Source: Promethearchaeota archaeon (GTDB taxonomy: Archaea > Asgardarchaeota > Lokiarchaeia > Sigyniarchaeales > SOKP01). From it: DNA of 64,000 nucleotides. Every line of letters begins with the position of its first letter. Positions within the stretch are counted from its first letter, which is position 1. Positions 45,263 to 54,772 of the stretch are shown piece by piece. The translations under genes and the position numbers were made by a program. Location of the stretch: positions 25,129-89,128 of the forward strand of contig JAGXNS010000002.1 in assembly GCA_019894855.1 (NCBI GenBank), read 5' to 3'. The notes under the pieces were generated by a model. It was not told where the DNA came from. It worked only from the letters and a program-made list of their open reading frames with translations, and made no database searches.

Positions 45263-46618
45263 TTAATATATTTTAAGAACATCTAATTTTTTACATTCTA
45301 GAGAGAATCCGTATACATCGGAGAATGAGGGTGTTGTTCTTCCATTATCACCACTTATCAGTTCTTTAATGTACGTTCCACCTTGAGCTTCTACGATGAA
45401 TTCTGAAAGATTGGGTTTAATGAATTTACCTTCTACTCGAAAAATTTTTTTTTCTCTTATCTTATCTGCACGACGATGGGATACTCTAATTGGTGTTCTT
45501 TGTTGAAGTTTTTGTTGTTCATAAACGGACTTCAATTTTTTTAATAGGACGTCGAAATTATCTTTTGAAATCTTTTCTTTAGAGATTACAATGGCTTTGT
45601 AAACTTTTTTTGTGTTTTCAGCGCTAAATTTCAAATTTTTAACTCGTTCCTTGCTACTATATTTTAGATCTGATACTTTAATTTTTCTCTTATTACTTTT
45701 ATTTACTTTATTTTGAATTTTTATCAAGTCTAAAGTCCTGATTTTGGGGTTGTTTAATTCAAGGATAAAGGGTCTTCCATTACCTAGCATTCTCACATCA
45801 ATATCTTCCCTCCCGGCTCCATGAAACTTTGAACCATCAGCTTTAGCTTCATTAACAAATTTTGGGCTGATTAATTCTTCCACACTAGTTGGATATTGTT
45901 TTCCTGTAAATTTACATGATTCACACCCTCTTCCCCTGCATAATCTGCAATTCCAATGAGTTTGGGGGATTCCTCTAACAAATTTGTTATATCTACCGTA
46001 AACAAAAAGAGATCTTAGGAGCAAAGAAATATCGAAAGAACCAAATTTTATTGAATAAATAATTGTTATATCTGGCATCCCAAACTCTGCGGGTTTACCC
46101 AATATTAGAGAAAGATCTTTACCCACTTCTCGGTTAAAATGATTTTTAAACGATTCTGCTTCTAACAAATTATGGGTGGCTTTAAAATTATCTTCATTAT
46201 TAATAATATGCGCGTCAAGAGCAGTACCTATGAGGAAATTAGTGAATTCAAGATTTTCTAAGTATTTTTCTGCTCTTTTAGCATAAACATTTATGTTGTT
46301 AAAAATATCATAGCACAAATAACATTTTTCGGCAGAATCAGGTTCAATATATTCAATACCCTCCTTTTTTAATACGCTTTGAGCAGGAGTGAACTTTGCG
46401 TTTTCTGCTAATAACTTTAAAATTTGACTAGCATTATCACGGTTGTCTTGCTGAGATAAATACGCACGGTGTTTATCCATGGTGATTGCGAGTAAAAGAG
46501 AATTACCCCTATCGTGATTGGTAGTATCTGTTCCTAATAAGGAAAACATCCTACCTAAACAGTGAGAGCAAATATATGTATCTCGGTAAATCTCTATAAC
46601 TTTATCAAAAATAGTCAT
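45263..46618 (-). CDS. pus10: tRNA pseudouridine synthase Pus10
   Basis: Pus10 makes pseudouridine at positions 54/55 of archaeal tRNA. The N-terminal THUMP-like domain carries a Cys set (CSHCLGR near 18 and CYLC near 100). The catalytic domain has GAGREDIDVRMLG with the active Asp near residue 270. The segment GGTYIKELISGDNGRTTPS near the C-terminus is family-typical. At 451 residues the length fits. It heads the minus-strand cluster. Confidence 0.95.
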   Translation of the reverse strand: MTIFDKVIEIYRDTYICSHCLGRMFSLLGTDTTNHDRGNSLLLAITMDKHRAYLSQQDNRDNASQILKLLAENAKFTPAQSVLKKEGIEYIEPDSAEKCYLCYDIFNNINVYAKRAEKYLENLEFTNFLIGTALDAHIINNEDNFKATHNLLEAESFKNHFNREVGKDLSLILGKPAEFGMPDITIIYSIKFGSFDISLLLRSLFVYGRYNKFVRGIPQTHWNCRLCRGRGCESCKFTGKQYPTSVEELISPKFVNEAKADGSKFHGAGREDIDVRMLGNGRPFILELNNPKIRTLDLIKIQNKVNKSNKRKIKVSDLKYSSKERVKNLKFSAENTKKVYKAIVISKEKISKDNFDVLLKKLKSVYEQQKLQQRTPIRVSHRRADKIREKKIFRVEGKFIKPNLSEFIVEAQGGTYIKELISGDNGRTTPSFSDVYGFSLECKKLDVLKIY

Positions 46619-46844
46619 ACTTTAGTAAAATAATTGAGTATCACTTTTGTTTTTAATGATCTTGCTCTATAACTAAAATAACTATTAAAAAAATTAAAAA
46701 AAATATGATTTTATTCTGGAATTATATAGCTTTAACTTTTTATTTAGAATATTATATATGAGTTTTATAGACATTAAAATAGAAGGTTAATTTAATTTAA
46801 AAATAAGAATTAAGAAACTTAAATAAATAAGTTGTGAAATCGTC

Positions 46845-48179
46845 ATGAATCAAAATGAAATTATACAAAGAAGTAAAAGTAAAAATAGTAAAGTTTTGCT
46901 TTTTGGAGTTCCAAAGTTAGGCACTTCTATTTTAATAGGACTTGTAGATTTCGCTTTACTTGCTCTTTATACTATTGGTTATCAATTAACTCCACTTCTC
47001 GCAGGTATAGCTTTAGGTATAGGAAAACTAACTATTGCTGCCTCTCAATTCTTTTTTGGGTGGATTAGTGATGCTAAATATACACGATGGGGTCGAAGAA
47101 AGCCGTATTTAGTAGTCTTAAGTCTGTTTCTTTCCTCATCTTTCTTACTCTTGCTATTGCCAAGCTTATTTATAGATATTAATGATGCTTCATCCGTTTT
47201 TATATGGTTTTTAGTGTGGAATATAATGTTTAACATCAGTTATGGTGTTACTACTCCATATAATGCTTGGATGGCTGAACAATTTTCTATTGATGAGCGT
47301 CCTAAAGTATCTCAGTTTCAAAATCTTTTTGGTTTTATTGGAACTGCTATAATGGCTGTTTTTGCAATGGTAGTTTTAACAGATTTCAATGATGATATAC
47401 AAACAAATCCAGATATTATTCCACCGGATTTCTTATATAGCATAGTAATATTTGCTATTATTCCATTGATATTATTTTGTTTAATTGTAATATTTATGCC
47501 TAAAGAACCACACTTTAAAATTGACTCTAATATGATTGATAACTTGAAGACAATCCTAAAAAATAAAAATTTTTTATTGGTTACAGTCATGCAAGGTATT
47601 GCTAGTATAGCTTGGATAATGACAACTTCCTTAATATTAGTCTTTATTTCAACGGTTCTACAGTTTGATAGTACATCTAATCTCATTGCTTCAATAGTTT
47701 TTATGCTTGGTATTCTAATTTTCTTAGTATTATGGAGGAAATTGATTGAAAAATTAGGGCGAAAACGCAGCCTTTTATATATTTTTCTTACAGCAATTAT
47801 TTTTCTTCCATTTACTTTATTGGGATTATTACCAATGGGATCAACTTTTATATTTGGTATAATATTTATCCTTGGAATAACCGGGTGCATGGGCGGGTGG
47901 TTCTTATTTCCTAGCATAATTTATGCAGATATCGCTACAGATGATGAAAAATCAACAGGAGAATTAAAAGCAGGTATTTATACTGGTTTTCCAAGTATCA
48001 TTTTAAATCTCTTCCAAGCTTTGGGATTATTCATTATGGGGATGATTTTAGAATTACCAAGTTTAGGAACTTTAAGTTACTCTATCGGTTATGTTTTATG
48101 GGGTCCAATATGTTCATTAATATTGATATGTGCTTATTTCTTTGCAAGAAAATTTATAAAACTTGATTTTGAGCAGTAA
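46845..48179 (+). CDS. GPH-family (sugar-cation symporter) transporter
   Basis: This 444-residue membrane protein has about 12 helices. The first cytoplasmic loop has GWISDAKYTRWGRRKPYL, which closely matches the glycoside-pentoside-hexuronide (GPH) symporter signature (DxxxxxxGRxRP). The likely role is uptake of sugars or glycosides. It is not adjacent to glycoside hydrolases but could supply substrates for GH127 at 37.3 kb. The start is an ATG. Confidence 0.86.
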   Translation: MNQNEIIQRSKSKNSKVLLFGVPKLGTSILIGLVDFALLALYTIGYQLTPLLAGIALGIGKLTIAASQFFFGWISDAKYTRWGRRKPYLVVLSLFLSSSFLLLLLPSLFIDINDASSVFIWFLVWNIMFNISYGVTTPYNAWMAEQFSIDERPKVSQFQNLFGFIGTAIMAVFAMVVLTDFNDDIQTNPDIIPPDFLYSIVIFAIIPLILFCLIVIFMPKEPHFKIDSNMIDNLKTILKNKNFLLVTVMQGIASIAWIMTTSLILVFISTVLQFDSTSNLIASIVFMLGILIFLVLWRKLIEKLGRKRSLLYIFLTAIIFLPFTLLGLLPMGSTFIFGIIFILGITGCMGGWFLFPSIIYADIATDDEKSTGELKAGIYTGFPSIILNLFQALGLFIMGMILELPSLGTLSYSIGYVLWGPICSLILICAYFFARKFIKLDFEQ

Positions 48180-48508
48180 AGGAACCAATAATAAATATTT
48201 TATTATTTTTTTTTACTTATCTCTAATAGTTTTTCATCTTAAAGTATAGGGAAGAAAAAGAAACTTTTTCAAGAAAAATTTAGGTTTATTAGATATATGA
48301 AGAAGAATTCTTCTTTTGATTCCTTCCGTTTCATTCTTATCGTTTCACTTCCTTTAAATTGAGATTTTGTAGACCTATATTTAATCTTTATTGAAACAGT
48401 GAGAGACAATTTATAAACCAAAAAAATATTTGTTTCAATTAATGAAAAATCGAAGTTTCTCCCATTAGAGCTCCAGTTCCGTAGAACCTTTAGAAGCTAA
48501 AATAGTTT
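48180..48508. other. 329-bp gene-free region with a 16-bp palindrome
   Basis: This lies between the 3' ends of the convergent GPH transporter and Roadblock genes. It holds a perfect 16-bp palindrome AAGAAGAATTCTTCTT at 48300-48315. T-rich runs near 48205-48215 may end transcription. Two CGTTTCA-like repeats lie near 48325-48345. No gene or RNA family is recognised. Confidence 0.4.
48300..48315. repeat. Perfect 16-bp palindrome
   Basis: AAGAAGAATTCTTCTT is perfectly self-complementary. It is located between two convergent 3' ends. As a purine/pyrimidine-simple palindrome it could be a transcription-end hairpin or a chance event in AT-rich DNA. Confidence 0.4.
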
Positions 48509-49483
48509 TTAATCTTCTTCCTCGTCCCACCCTAAATCTTTTAGAACGGATTCAAAAGCTTCGGATTCCTTATCGAGTACAAATTCAGTATCGTATTCGG
48601 AAGCGGTTTCTCCAAAGTCTACATTAAAATCTGGTGGAGGAAGATCCTCGAGCGAAGGGGTAGTCTCTTGTAAACGTTGTTCCTGGACGATTTGAGGCTC
48701 ATGTATGCTTTCGTCTTCCTCGATCTCCATAGGAGTATAATCCTCAAGCGGAACAGGAGGTATTTCGTCCTCATATACTTTAAACTGCGAATCAATAATC
48801 TGGGAAGGCTCTTCTGACTTTAATAAAGTTTCTGAGTCCTCAACACCCTTCTCCATTTGTTTCTCGTACTCTAAACCAACAGATTTTGGAATTGTTACAA
48901 TGTTATTTTGTACTTCCGTTTCGGCATCTTCTAAATTCTCACCGTCGTTTTCCCAATCGTCTAAAAAACCTAGCAAATCATCTAAAGCGGCTTTATCTTC
49001 TTCAATGCTAGGTTTCATTATTGATGTCACTTCCTCTTCTTCAATATTTAGCTTAGCTTTTTCAGAATCATCTAAAGAAAGAGTCATGTTAGTAATTTCA
49101 TCTCCTGAAATTAATTGACTCAATTTTTTAGCTAACTCTCGTATATACCCAAGGTAATATCCAATTCGATATACATTTTTTAACCCACCAAACACTAGAT
49201 ATTCGTCGTTGATTGCTAGAATTATACTATACCCAGAAGTATTGTGAAGAATTATCTCTTTTAGGTCGCCGTGTGCAGTTGCTACGCTTAATCTCAATCC
49301 TAAATCAATTAGTGCAGTACTTGAAGCGGATGTTGCATCAGCATCGAGTTCAGAAGAAGAAGCAGACGCAACTTTCATACCAACTCTCGAAAGTACTGAT
49401 AGATTTTCTAAATCTGTTTTATCTTCTTCGAATTTTAAAATCTTCATCAAATTTTCTCGAATTTCTTGCGCAAGAGACGACAT
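48509..49483 (-). CDS. Roadblock/LC7-domain protein with acidic tail
   Basis: Residues ~20-130 form a Roadblock/LC7 domain: SVLSRVGMKVASAS, a central helix, then LKEIILHNTSGYSIILAINDEYLVF and a last helix YYLGYIRELAKKL. The remaining ~190 residues are acidic and Pro-rich, probably disordered, with Glu/Asp runs. In eukaryotes and bacteria these domains regulate small GTPases (for example MglB, Ragulator). Asgard genomes have many. Regulation of one of the three GTPases in this window is plausible but not shown; none is adjacent. Confidence 0.85.
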   Translation of the reverse strand: MSSLAQEIRENLMKILKFEEDKTDLENLSVLSRVGMKVASASSSELDADATSASSTALIDLGLRLSVATAHGDLKEIILHNTSGYSIILAINDEYLVFGGLKNVYRIGYYLGYIRELAKKLSQLISGDEITNMTLSLDDSEKAKLNIEEEEVTSIMKPSIEEDKAALDDLLGFLDDWENDGENLEDAETEVQNNIVTIPKSVGLEYEKQMEKGVEDSETLLKSEEPSQIIDSQFKVYEDEIPPVPLEDYTPMEIEEDESIHEPQIVQEQRLQETTPSLEDLPPPDFNVDFGETASEYDTEFVLDKESEAFESVLKDLGWDEEED

Positions 49484-49577
49484 TTTTTTTTAGATTAAAG
49501 TTAATTTGAATCAATATATTATTAATACTCTTAATGTATATCATAAAATTTACATTAATATATTTTATCATAATTGC

Positions 49578-50309
49578 TTACATAAATTCTTTTAATATCT
49601 TCTGTGTAGAGGAAGAATTATCATATTTATTGAAGGAGTATCCAGATAAGTCAATAACTATTTTTTTAATCTCCTCTATCACATTTTCAGCAGTAGATTT
49701 ATTAGTATCGATTGTAAATACTTTTTTGGTTTGAGTTTTTGAAAACAGAAATTGATTATAATAGGAGAGAATTTCTAATAGGTATTTCTTGTCGTCTTCA
49801 TTCCAATCCTTTCTAGTATTATCAATTGAACCTCGTTGAATTATTCTTTTTAAAATGGTATCTGTTTCAGCAGTAAGATAAACGATGCAATCTTCTTTCC
49901 ACTTAACTGACTTATACATGTCATTGATAAGATTGTAGTCTTTTTCTTTAAGGTAAAGGCCTTTAGAGTAAACTAGCACGCAGATTGGCGTACGATCTAG
50001 AAAAATAACTCTCCCGTTGTATTTATTATTAAAATTAGTGATATTTTTGTTTCTCCGAATGAGCTGTTGGAGAAAGTGGATTTCGCTTCGAAAGGCGATT
50101 TGTTTGTCATCGGAACCGAATGGAAAAGGAGGTATTTTGATATATCTTTCGGGAAAAAACTTAAATTTTGGATTATCTCCCAGTTTTTTTTTTAAAAGGT
50201 TGAAGATCGTGGTTTTTCCGATTCCATGAACTCCCGCGATTGAAATAATAATGTTATCCTTACTACCCTTGTTTGTATAGTATTTTTTCCCCAATCTCTC
50301 TTTCTCCAC
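49578..50309 (-). CDS. P-loop deoxynucleoside-kinase-like protein
   Basis: This 243-residue P-loop protein has Walker A as GVHGIGKTT near residue 27. A DRT motif with FLDRTPICVLVYS (near 100) resembles deoxynucleoside or thymidylate kinase-like enzymes, in which DR contacts the substrate. LTAETDTILKRIIQRGS is the LID-like segment. The substrate is not clear. The start is an ATG. It follows the Roadblock gene on the same strand with about 95 bp between, so it is probably separate. Confidence 0.72.
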   Translation of the reverse strand: MEKERLGKKYYTNKGSKDNIIISIAGVHGIGKTTIFNLLKKKLGDNPKFKFFPERYIKIPPFPFGSDDKQIAFRSEIHFLQQLIRRNKNITNFNNKYNGRVIFLDRTPICVLVYSKGLYLKEKDYNLINDMYKSVKWKEDCIVYLTAETDTILKRIIQRGSIDNTRKDWNEDDKKYLLEILSYYNQFLFSKTQTKKVFTIDTNKSTAENVIEEIKKIVIDLSGYSFNKYDNSSSTQKILKEFM

Positions 50310-50417
50310 TTCGTCGTAGACTCTTATCGTATTTTAAAAAAATAATAATCATAGAGATATTTGATTTTTAAATTTATAAATTTATATATTAAAAGATAAT
50401 GGAGATTTATGTTTAAA

Positions 50418-51536
50418 TTAGAAATAGACAATTAAGATAATGAGAGTAATGTTGTAAATCAAACTAGCCATTATTGTACTAACTAGGTTCTTATTAATTT
50501 CATAGATCACTCCCAAGAATATAGAAACCATGAAGTTTACTAAAAAGAAATATATCCCAATGGGTAAAGTAAAAAATAGAAACAGAAGAGAGTAAACCAA
50601 AGCTACAATTACAATTACTGTAACTTTTCCGAGAAAGTTGTTTTCAAAATGTGCTTTTAAAGTGTTATGTAATACACCCCTAAATACTAGTTCAGTTGAA
50701 ATCACTGATAAACTTAGGAGGGAAAGAAGTAGTATTACCAGAATTAAATTAGAGTTTTGAAGGACTAGATATTCTTCGTCTAAATAAGCAAATATATCGT
50801 AAAAATTAATCCCTGAATCGTACATAAATTCGATTACTAAAGACGAAAAATTATCAATTAAAACTAATCCAATACTTCCGGCGATACCAACTGTAATAGC
50901 AATTACTAAGGATTTTTTAGTAAAGATCAAGCCTAATTTTTTGAGGTTATGTCTTTTTGAATAAATATAATACAAGGGATAGATTCCTAAAACAATATCT
51001 GGAGCTTGACTTAAGAGAATTGTTGTCATGTTTAAATCTAATGTTTCAGATGGACCTAGTTGTAAAGTTAACCACATAGTAATTACTAATCGAACTGTGA
51101 TATATACCATAAGAGCATTACTAAATACCCTAACCCCCTCTCTGAAATTCCATTCGCTTTTTTTCAATACAAACTTTTGTTCTGGTACTAATTTTTTATT
51201 TTTAAATACATACCCGATTCTACTTTGATGTTTTTTGCTTTGGATTGCGATTTCTTGTTCAGGAATTTTTTCTAATCTTGAATCACATATAGGACACTGT
51301 TCTAATACCATAGAAGTTATAATTGAACCGCAGTTCGAACATTTGCGCGATATAAGTTCTTTTTTAATTGGTTTTGGTATAGGTTTCGCGTGATCGATTT
51401 TACCCTTACTTGGTTTAATATTTACCACTGATTTCCCACATTTAGGATTTGGGCAATAAGCTATGTTTTCTTGGATTGTAGTTCCACAGTACACGCAAAA
51501 TTTTGTTACCTGAGGTTTTTCATTTTCTTTTGACAT
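50418..51536 (-). CDS. Zinc-ribbon CPBP homologue, probably catalytically inactive
   Basis: The N-terminal ~85 residues hold two zinc ribbons (CVYCG, then CPNPKCG; and CSNCG, then CPICD). After a linker come about eight hydrophobic helices of the CPBP family. In the catalytic region EExxxR is TELVFRG (near 280), so the first Glu is lost. The FxxxH and HxxxN motifs have no His (SLLFLFF and IYNIT). It is likely a pseudo-protease, perhaps a scaffold or sensor. The intact paralogue lies at 40046-40693. Confidence 0.75.
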   Translation of the reverse strand: MSKENEKPQVTKFCVYCGTTIQENIAYCPNPKCGKSVVNIKPSKGKIDHAKPIPKPIKKELISRKCSNCGSIITSMVLEQCPICDSRLEKIPEQEIAIQSKKHQSRIGYVFKNKKLVPEQKFVLKKSEWNFREGVRVFSNALMVYITVRLVITMWLTLQLGPSETLDLNMTTILLSQAPDIVLGIYPLYYIYSKRHNLKKLGLIFTKKSLVIAITVGIAGSIGLVLIDNFSSLVIEFMYDSGINFYDIFAYLDEEYLVLQNSNLILVILLLSLLSLSVISTELVFRGVLHNTLKAHFENNFLGKVTVIVIVALVYSLLFLFFTLPIGIYFFLVNFMVSIFLGVIYEINKNLVSTIMASLIYNITLIILIVYF

Positions 51537-51707
51537 TACTTTTAATAAAATAAGAAATTTAATTGTGCTATAGCGTACTTAGTTAAATATATTAAATTTA
51601 AAATTATATATTTTATTGTTATTTTCTACAACTAAAACAATATATTGACATTAGGGAAACTTTAAGCGCGCTTTACCATTACTTTTATCGATTACGATTG
51701 AATCATT

Positions 51708-52952
51708 TTACTTTTTTCTTTTCTTAAGTTCTTTAGTTTTTGAATAAAGTTCCATGAGCAATAGATTGTGATAAAAAGAAATAGAATCAAAATAACCCTC
51801 TCCTATATCTGATTGATTAGCATGCACTAACGCAAGCTGGGCGTTTAGGGCGGATCTCATGAGTAATTCTATTCCTTTGTAAATTAAATTCGGGCTCCAC
51901 GTCCCGCGATCAGGATTTCCCCACCAGATTGTATCGGAACATATTCCTCTATCATAAAACCAACGAGAAGTATTATAATGGCTCTCTACATCCCAACTTT
52001 GATTCAAATCTAAATTACTTATTAGATTCATTAGGTTGTTTAAACTTTTCACAATTTTCCAATACAACATATGAACTTTATTATCGGGATGATCCCACAA
52101 AGGATACGGGACACCTGCCTTCATATCGTCGTTAGAAGTGCTCCAACTCGAAGCTTTAGGGATTATCTTTTCTTTATTAATTGGAAAAAGTTTGGATAAC
52201 TCGGAAATGAATTCAATTTTAATTTCTTCTTGATCGTTAATAAGTTCGAAGGCTTTACTTAGAAAGGTTCTTTCAAATTTTTTTATATGATGTCCAAACG
52301 TTTCTGAATCCATTGCTGTTATGATATATTTTTCTTTTTGGTTTGATTTATTATTTTCCTTGATCATTCCTATAATTTCTTCAACAAATTCTTTCGCAGT
52401 GATATTGTTGAATGAGATTTTATTACTTAAAATATCGTCTCTAAAAAATAACATTAAACCATTAGGAGATGTATATATTTGATCAGTGGGCCAATCTATA
52501 GGAGAGGCTATACCGCTCATAATCACCCATTTATACCCTAATTCTCGGATATATTTTGCAACTTGAGAACTAATTGACATTTCAGGAGGGAAAAATCCCC
52601 CTCGTTCCCACTGTTTAAACTCATTTCTTAAAACTTCTTCATTTACCTCAATCTGATGTTCAGATTCCTTTTGTGGAATTAGTGGGAGGATCGGATGGAA
52701 TTTTGCAGTGCCAGTAATTTCAATTTTATTACTAGATTCCAAATTTTGCAGAATTTCTAAAGTATCACCTAGATCAAATTCATATAACATATCTATTAGA
52801 ACAGCATTAATATTGAGGCTAATTTTTACATTATCATGCTCTTCAAGCATTCTTAATAAAGGTTTATAACACTCTTTATCGATCTGTCGTAATATGCTAC
52901 TATCTTGAAAAGTAGGTTGATACATATGTAACAAAGGGGCCCAATATATCAT
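51708..52952 (-). CDS. Glycoside hydrolase family 57-like protein
   Basis: The 414-residue protein starts MIYWAPLLHMYQP, where HMYQP is the GH57 motif 1. GGFFPPEM (near 135) matches the motif holding the catalytic nucleophile Glu. MDSETFGHH (near 215) matches the motif with the catalytic Asp. GH57 enzymes are amylases, branching enzymes or related alpha-glucan enzymes. The short length suggests the catalytic domain only. Two genes away from DHQ synthase and close to TIGR04076, it may relate to the glycogen synthase at 61 kb. Confidence 0.85.
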   Translation of the reverse strand: MIYWAPLLHMYQPTFQDSSILRQIDKECYKPLLRMLEEHDNVKISLNINAVLIDMLYEFDLGDTLEILQNLESSNKIEITGTAKFHPILPLIPQKESEHQIEVNEEVLRNEFKQWERGGFFPPEMSISSQVAKYIRELGYKWVIMSGIASPIDWPTDQIYTSPNGLMLFFRDDILSNKISFNNITAKEFVEEIIGMIKENNKSNQKEKYIITAMDSETFGHHIKKFERTFLSKAFELINDQEEIKIEFISELSKLFPINKEKIIPKASSWSTSNDDMKAGVPYPLWDHPDNKVHMLYWKIVKSLNNLMNLISNLDLNQSWDVESHYNTSRWFYDRGICSDTIWWGNPDRGTWSPNLIYKGIELLMRSALNAQLALVHANQSDIGEGYFDSISFYHNLLLMELYSKTKELKKRKK

Positions 52953-52960
52953 TTTGACAA

Positions 52961-53392
52961 TTAACCTATATTACGGTCTTCCATTTTAAATTCCAATATC
53001 ACCTTACCCCATCCGCCACATTTTAAACCAATATCTGAACAACCACCGCGTTTGAATAACATTTCATTAGGGTTCAAACCCGCATAAAACATTTCGTGTG
53101 CACCAAATATTAATTTTTCCATAACGCCTATTGCGAAGACACAAATCCTTTTAGGACAGAGTTTGGTTAGCAAATTTCCTTGGCCATCGAAATATATCTT
53201 ATCACCTACCTTATGTTGGCTGTTACACCCGTGAGATTCAATTACTTCAAAAATTATCGTCTTTTTTAATAATCCGGGGGCTTTTGCAAGAATTTTCTGA
53301 TTTCTTGGATTTTTCATGAACTCGCTTATCTCTTCATTTGTATACCCTAAATGCTCTTGAAAAAAATCAACCATGTTTTTTTCTTTTTTCAT
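52961..53392 (-). CDS. TIGR04076 family protein
   Basis: This 143-residue protein carries the family core: FEVIESHGCNSQHKVGDKIYF and LTKLCPKRICVFAI, then CSDIGLKCGGWGKVI. The several conserved Cys suggest metal or redox chemistry. The N-terminal ~45 residues (KNPRNQKILAKAPG) are an addition compared with the short family core. No function is established. It lies 8 bp upstream of the GH57-like gene, suggesting an operon. Confidence 0.8.
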   Translation of the reverse strand: MKKEKNMVDFFQEHLGYTNEEISEFMKNPRNQKILAKAPGLLKKTIIFEVIESHGCNSQHKVGDKIYFDGQGNLLTKLCPKRICVFAIGVMEKLIFGAHEMFYAGLNPNEMLFKRGGCSDIGLKCGGWGKVILEFKMEDRNIG

Positions 53393-53539
53393 TCTAAATC
53401 TCCATACTAATGTTTTTTAATCAAGTTAAGAAATCCTTTAAAATTTAATTCCTATTCTCATTAGATTATTAAGATTAGTTTACGGTAATAGTTAAGTTGT
53501 TCTATCGTTTATAAAAGGGAATAGAAAAATGGGAGAATT

Positions 53540-54658
53540 CTATCTTTCTATTATGTTCTCTTTAATTTTTATACCAAAGTGAGTTGCTTCGGGACCAATA
53601 TGCACCAAAATTTTGTCTCCAACCTTAATATCTACTATAGATATAGGGGTTCCAACTGAATTAACTAATCGAATCGTTTCTGCATTTTGACCAATGTAAT
53701 TAAATCTGATCTTTTTTCCTTGTTTATCAATTTCTAATTCTAATCTTAACATAGGGCGCGTTTCGATTTTCACTCTACCCACTGTAACCCTTTTCGCTCC
53801 ACCAGTAGTATTTACAATTAGAACTTGATCTCCCCCTTTCAATTCACTTAAATATTTGGTCCGATAGTTATTATCTGTGTCATCGGCCGGAACTAAAATA
53901 TATGCTGAAACATCGCCAGCGTTTACTCTGAAAGGCCTTGAGGAAACAAATTGGGTATCAAAAACTTCAGCATGTACTAACACGAATCCTTTTGCAGTGC
54001 TTCCAACGAGCATCCCCTCACCTGATTTCAATAAAGATGTTGTATCGACGCACACTCTTTCGCTTTCTGGGACATTTTGTAAAGCTGTAACTTCTGCTTT
54101 TATTAATTCAACCCCAAATTCGGTCACTAATAATTTTTTCAATTCTACGATGTCATTGACTTCTTTAGGAGTAATTAATACTCCGTCTGTACCGACTTCA
54201 AGTGTTTTTAACATCAGTTCTGCTTCATCTATGTTCTCGACCGAAGCAATTAATTCTGTATCGTTTTTGTGCATTTCTGCGATAAGGTTTTCAAAGGGGA
54301 TGATTTTCCAGTCCGGTGCTTTGACTATAATGAAGTTAAAGCTACCCTTCTTTGACTCTTCTACGATAAAAACTTCGTCCTGTTTTGATTTCATTTCGTA
54401 ATAGAGCCCAATCTTAACTTCTTTATCAAGTCCTAATGGTTTCTCACTTGCATCGTTTACTATTAAATTTTGCGAGCTAATACTCAAATCTCTACTATAT
54501 GTTGTTATGCGTTTAATATCCTTAAATTCCAAAAATGTTTCTTTCGAAACCACAAAATTGAGGAAATTCATATTAAACGCTTCTTGTACTAACTCATTAT
54601 AATTATCCGATTTTTCAGCGAAATTTAATAGAATTTTTTTCACTTTTTTCAATCTCAA
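53540..54658 (-). CDS. aroB': 3-dehydroquinate synthase II (archaeal type)
   Basis: This enzyme converts 2-amino-3,7-dideoxy-D-threo-hept-6-ulosonate to 3-dehydroquinate, entering the archaeal shikimate route from an aspartate-semialdehyde-derived precursor. The 372 residues cover the family from end to end, with GTDGVLITP, VCVDTTSLLKSGEGMLVGS and the GPEATHFG C-terminal block all typical. Other aro genes are not in the window. It is divergent from ESCRT-III, with about 114 bp between the starts. Confidence 0.92.
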   Translation of the reverse strand: MRLKKVKKILLNFAEKSDNYNELVQEAFNMNFLNFVVSKETFLEFKDIKRITTYSRDLSISSQNLIVNDASEKPLGLDKEVKIGLYYEMKSKQDEVFIVEESKKGSFNFIIVKAPDWKIIPFENLIAEMHKNDTELIASVENIDEAELMLKTLEVGTDGVLITPKEVNDIVELKKLLVTEFGVELIKAEVTALQNVPESERVCVDTTSLLKSGEGMLVGSTAKGFVLVHAEVFDTQFVSSRPFRVNAGDVSAYILVPADDTDNNYRTKYLSELKGGDQVLIVNTTGGAKRVTVGRVKIETRPMLRLELEIDKQGKKIRFNYIGQNAETIRLVNSVGTPISIVDIKVGDKILVHIGPEATHFGIKIKENIIER

Positions 54659-54772
54659 ACTTTGGTCTATTAAAGTTTTATTGGTAAGAATCTTTATACT
54701 AAATTAAATTCTATCAAATTTTTAAGTAAATAAATTCATATTTATTATAATTATAAAAGAGTTGAAGAAGAA

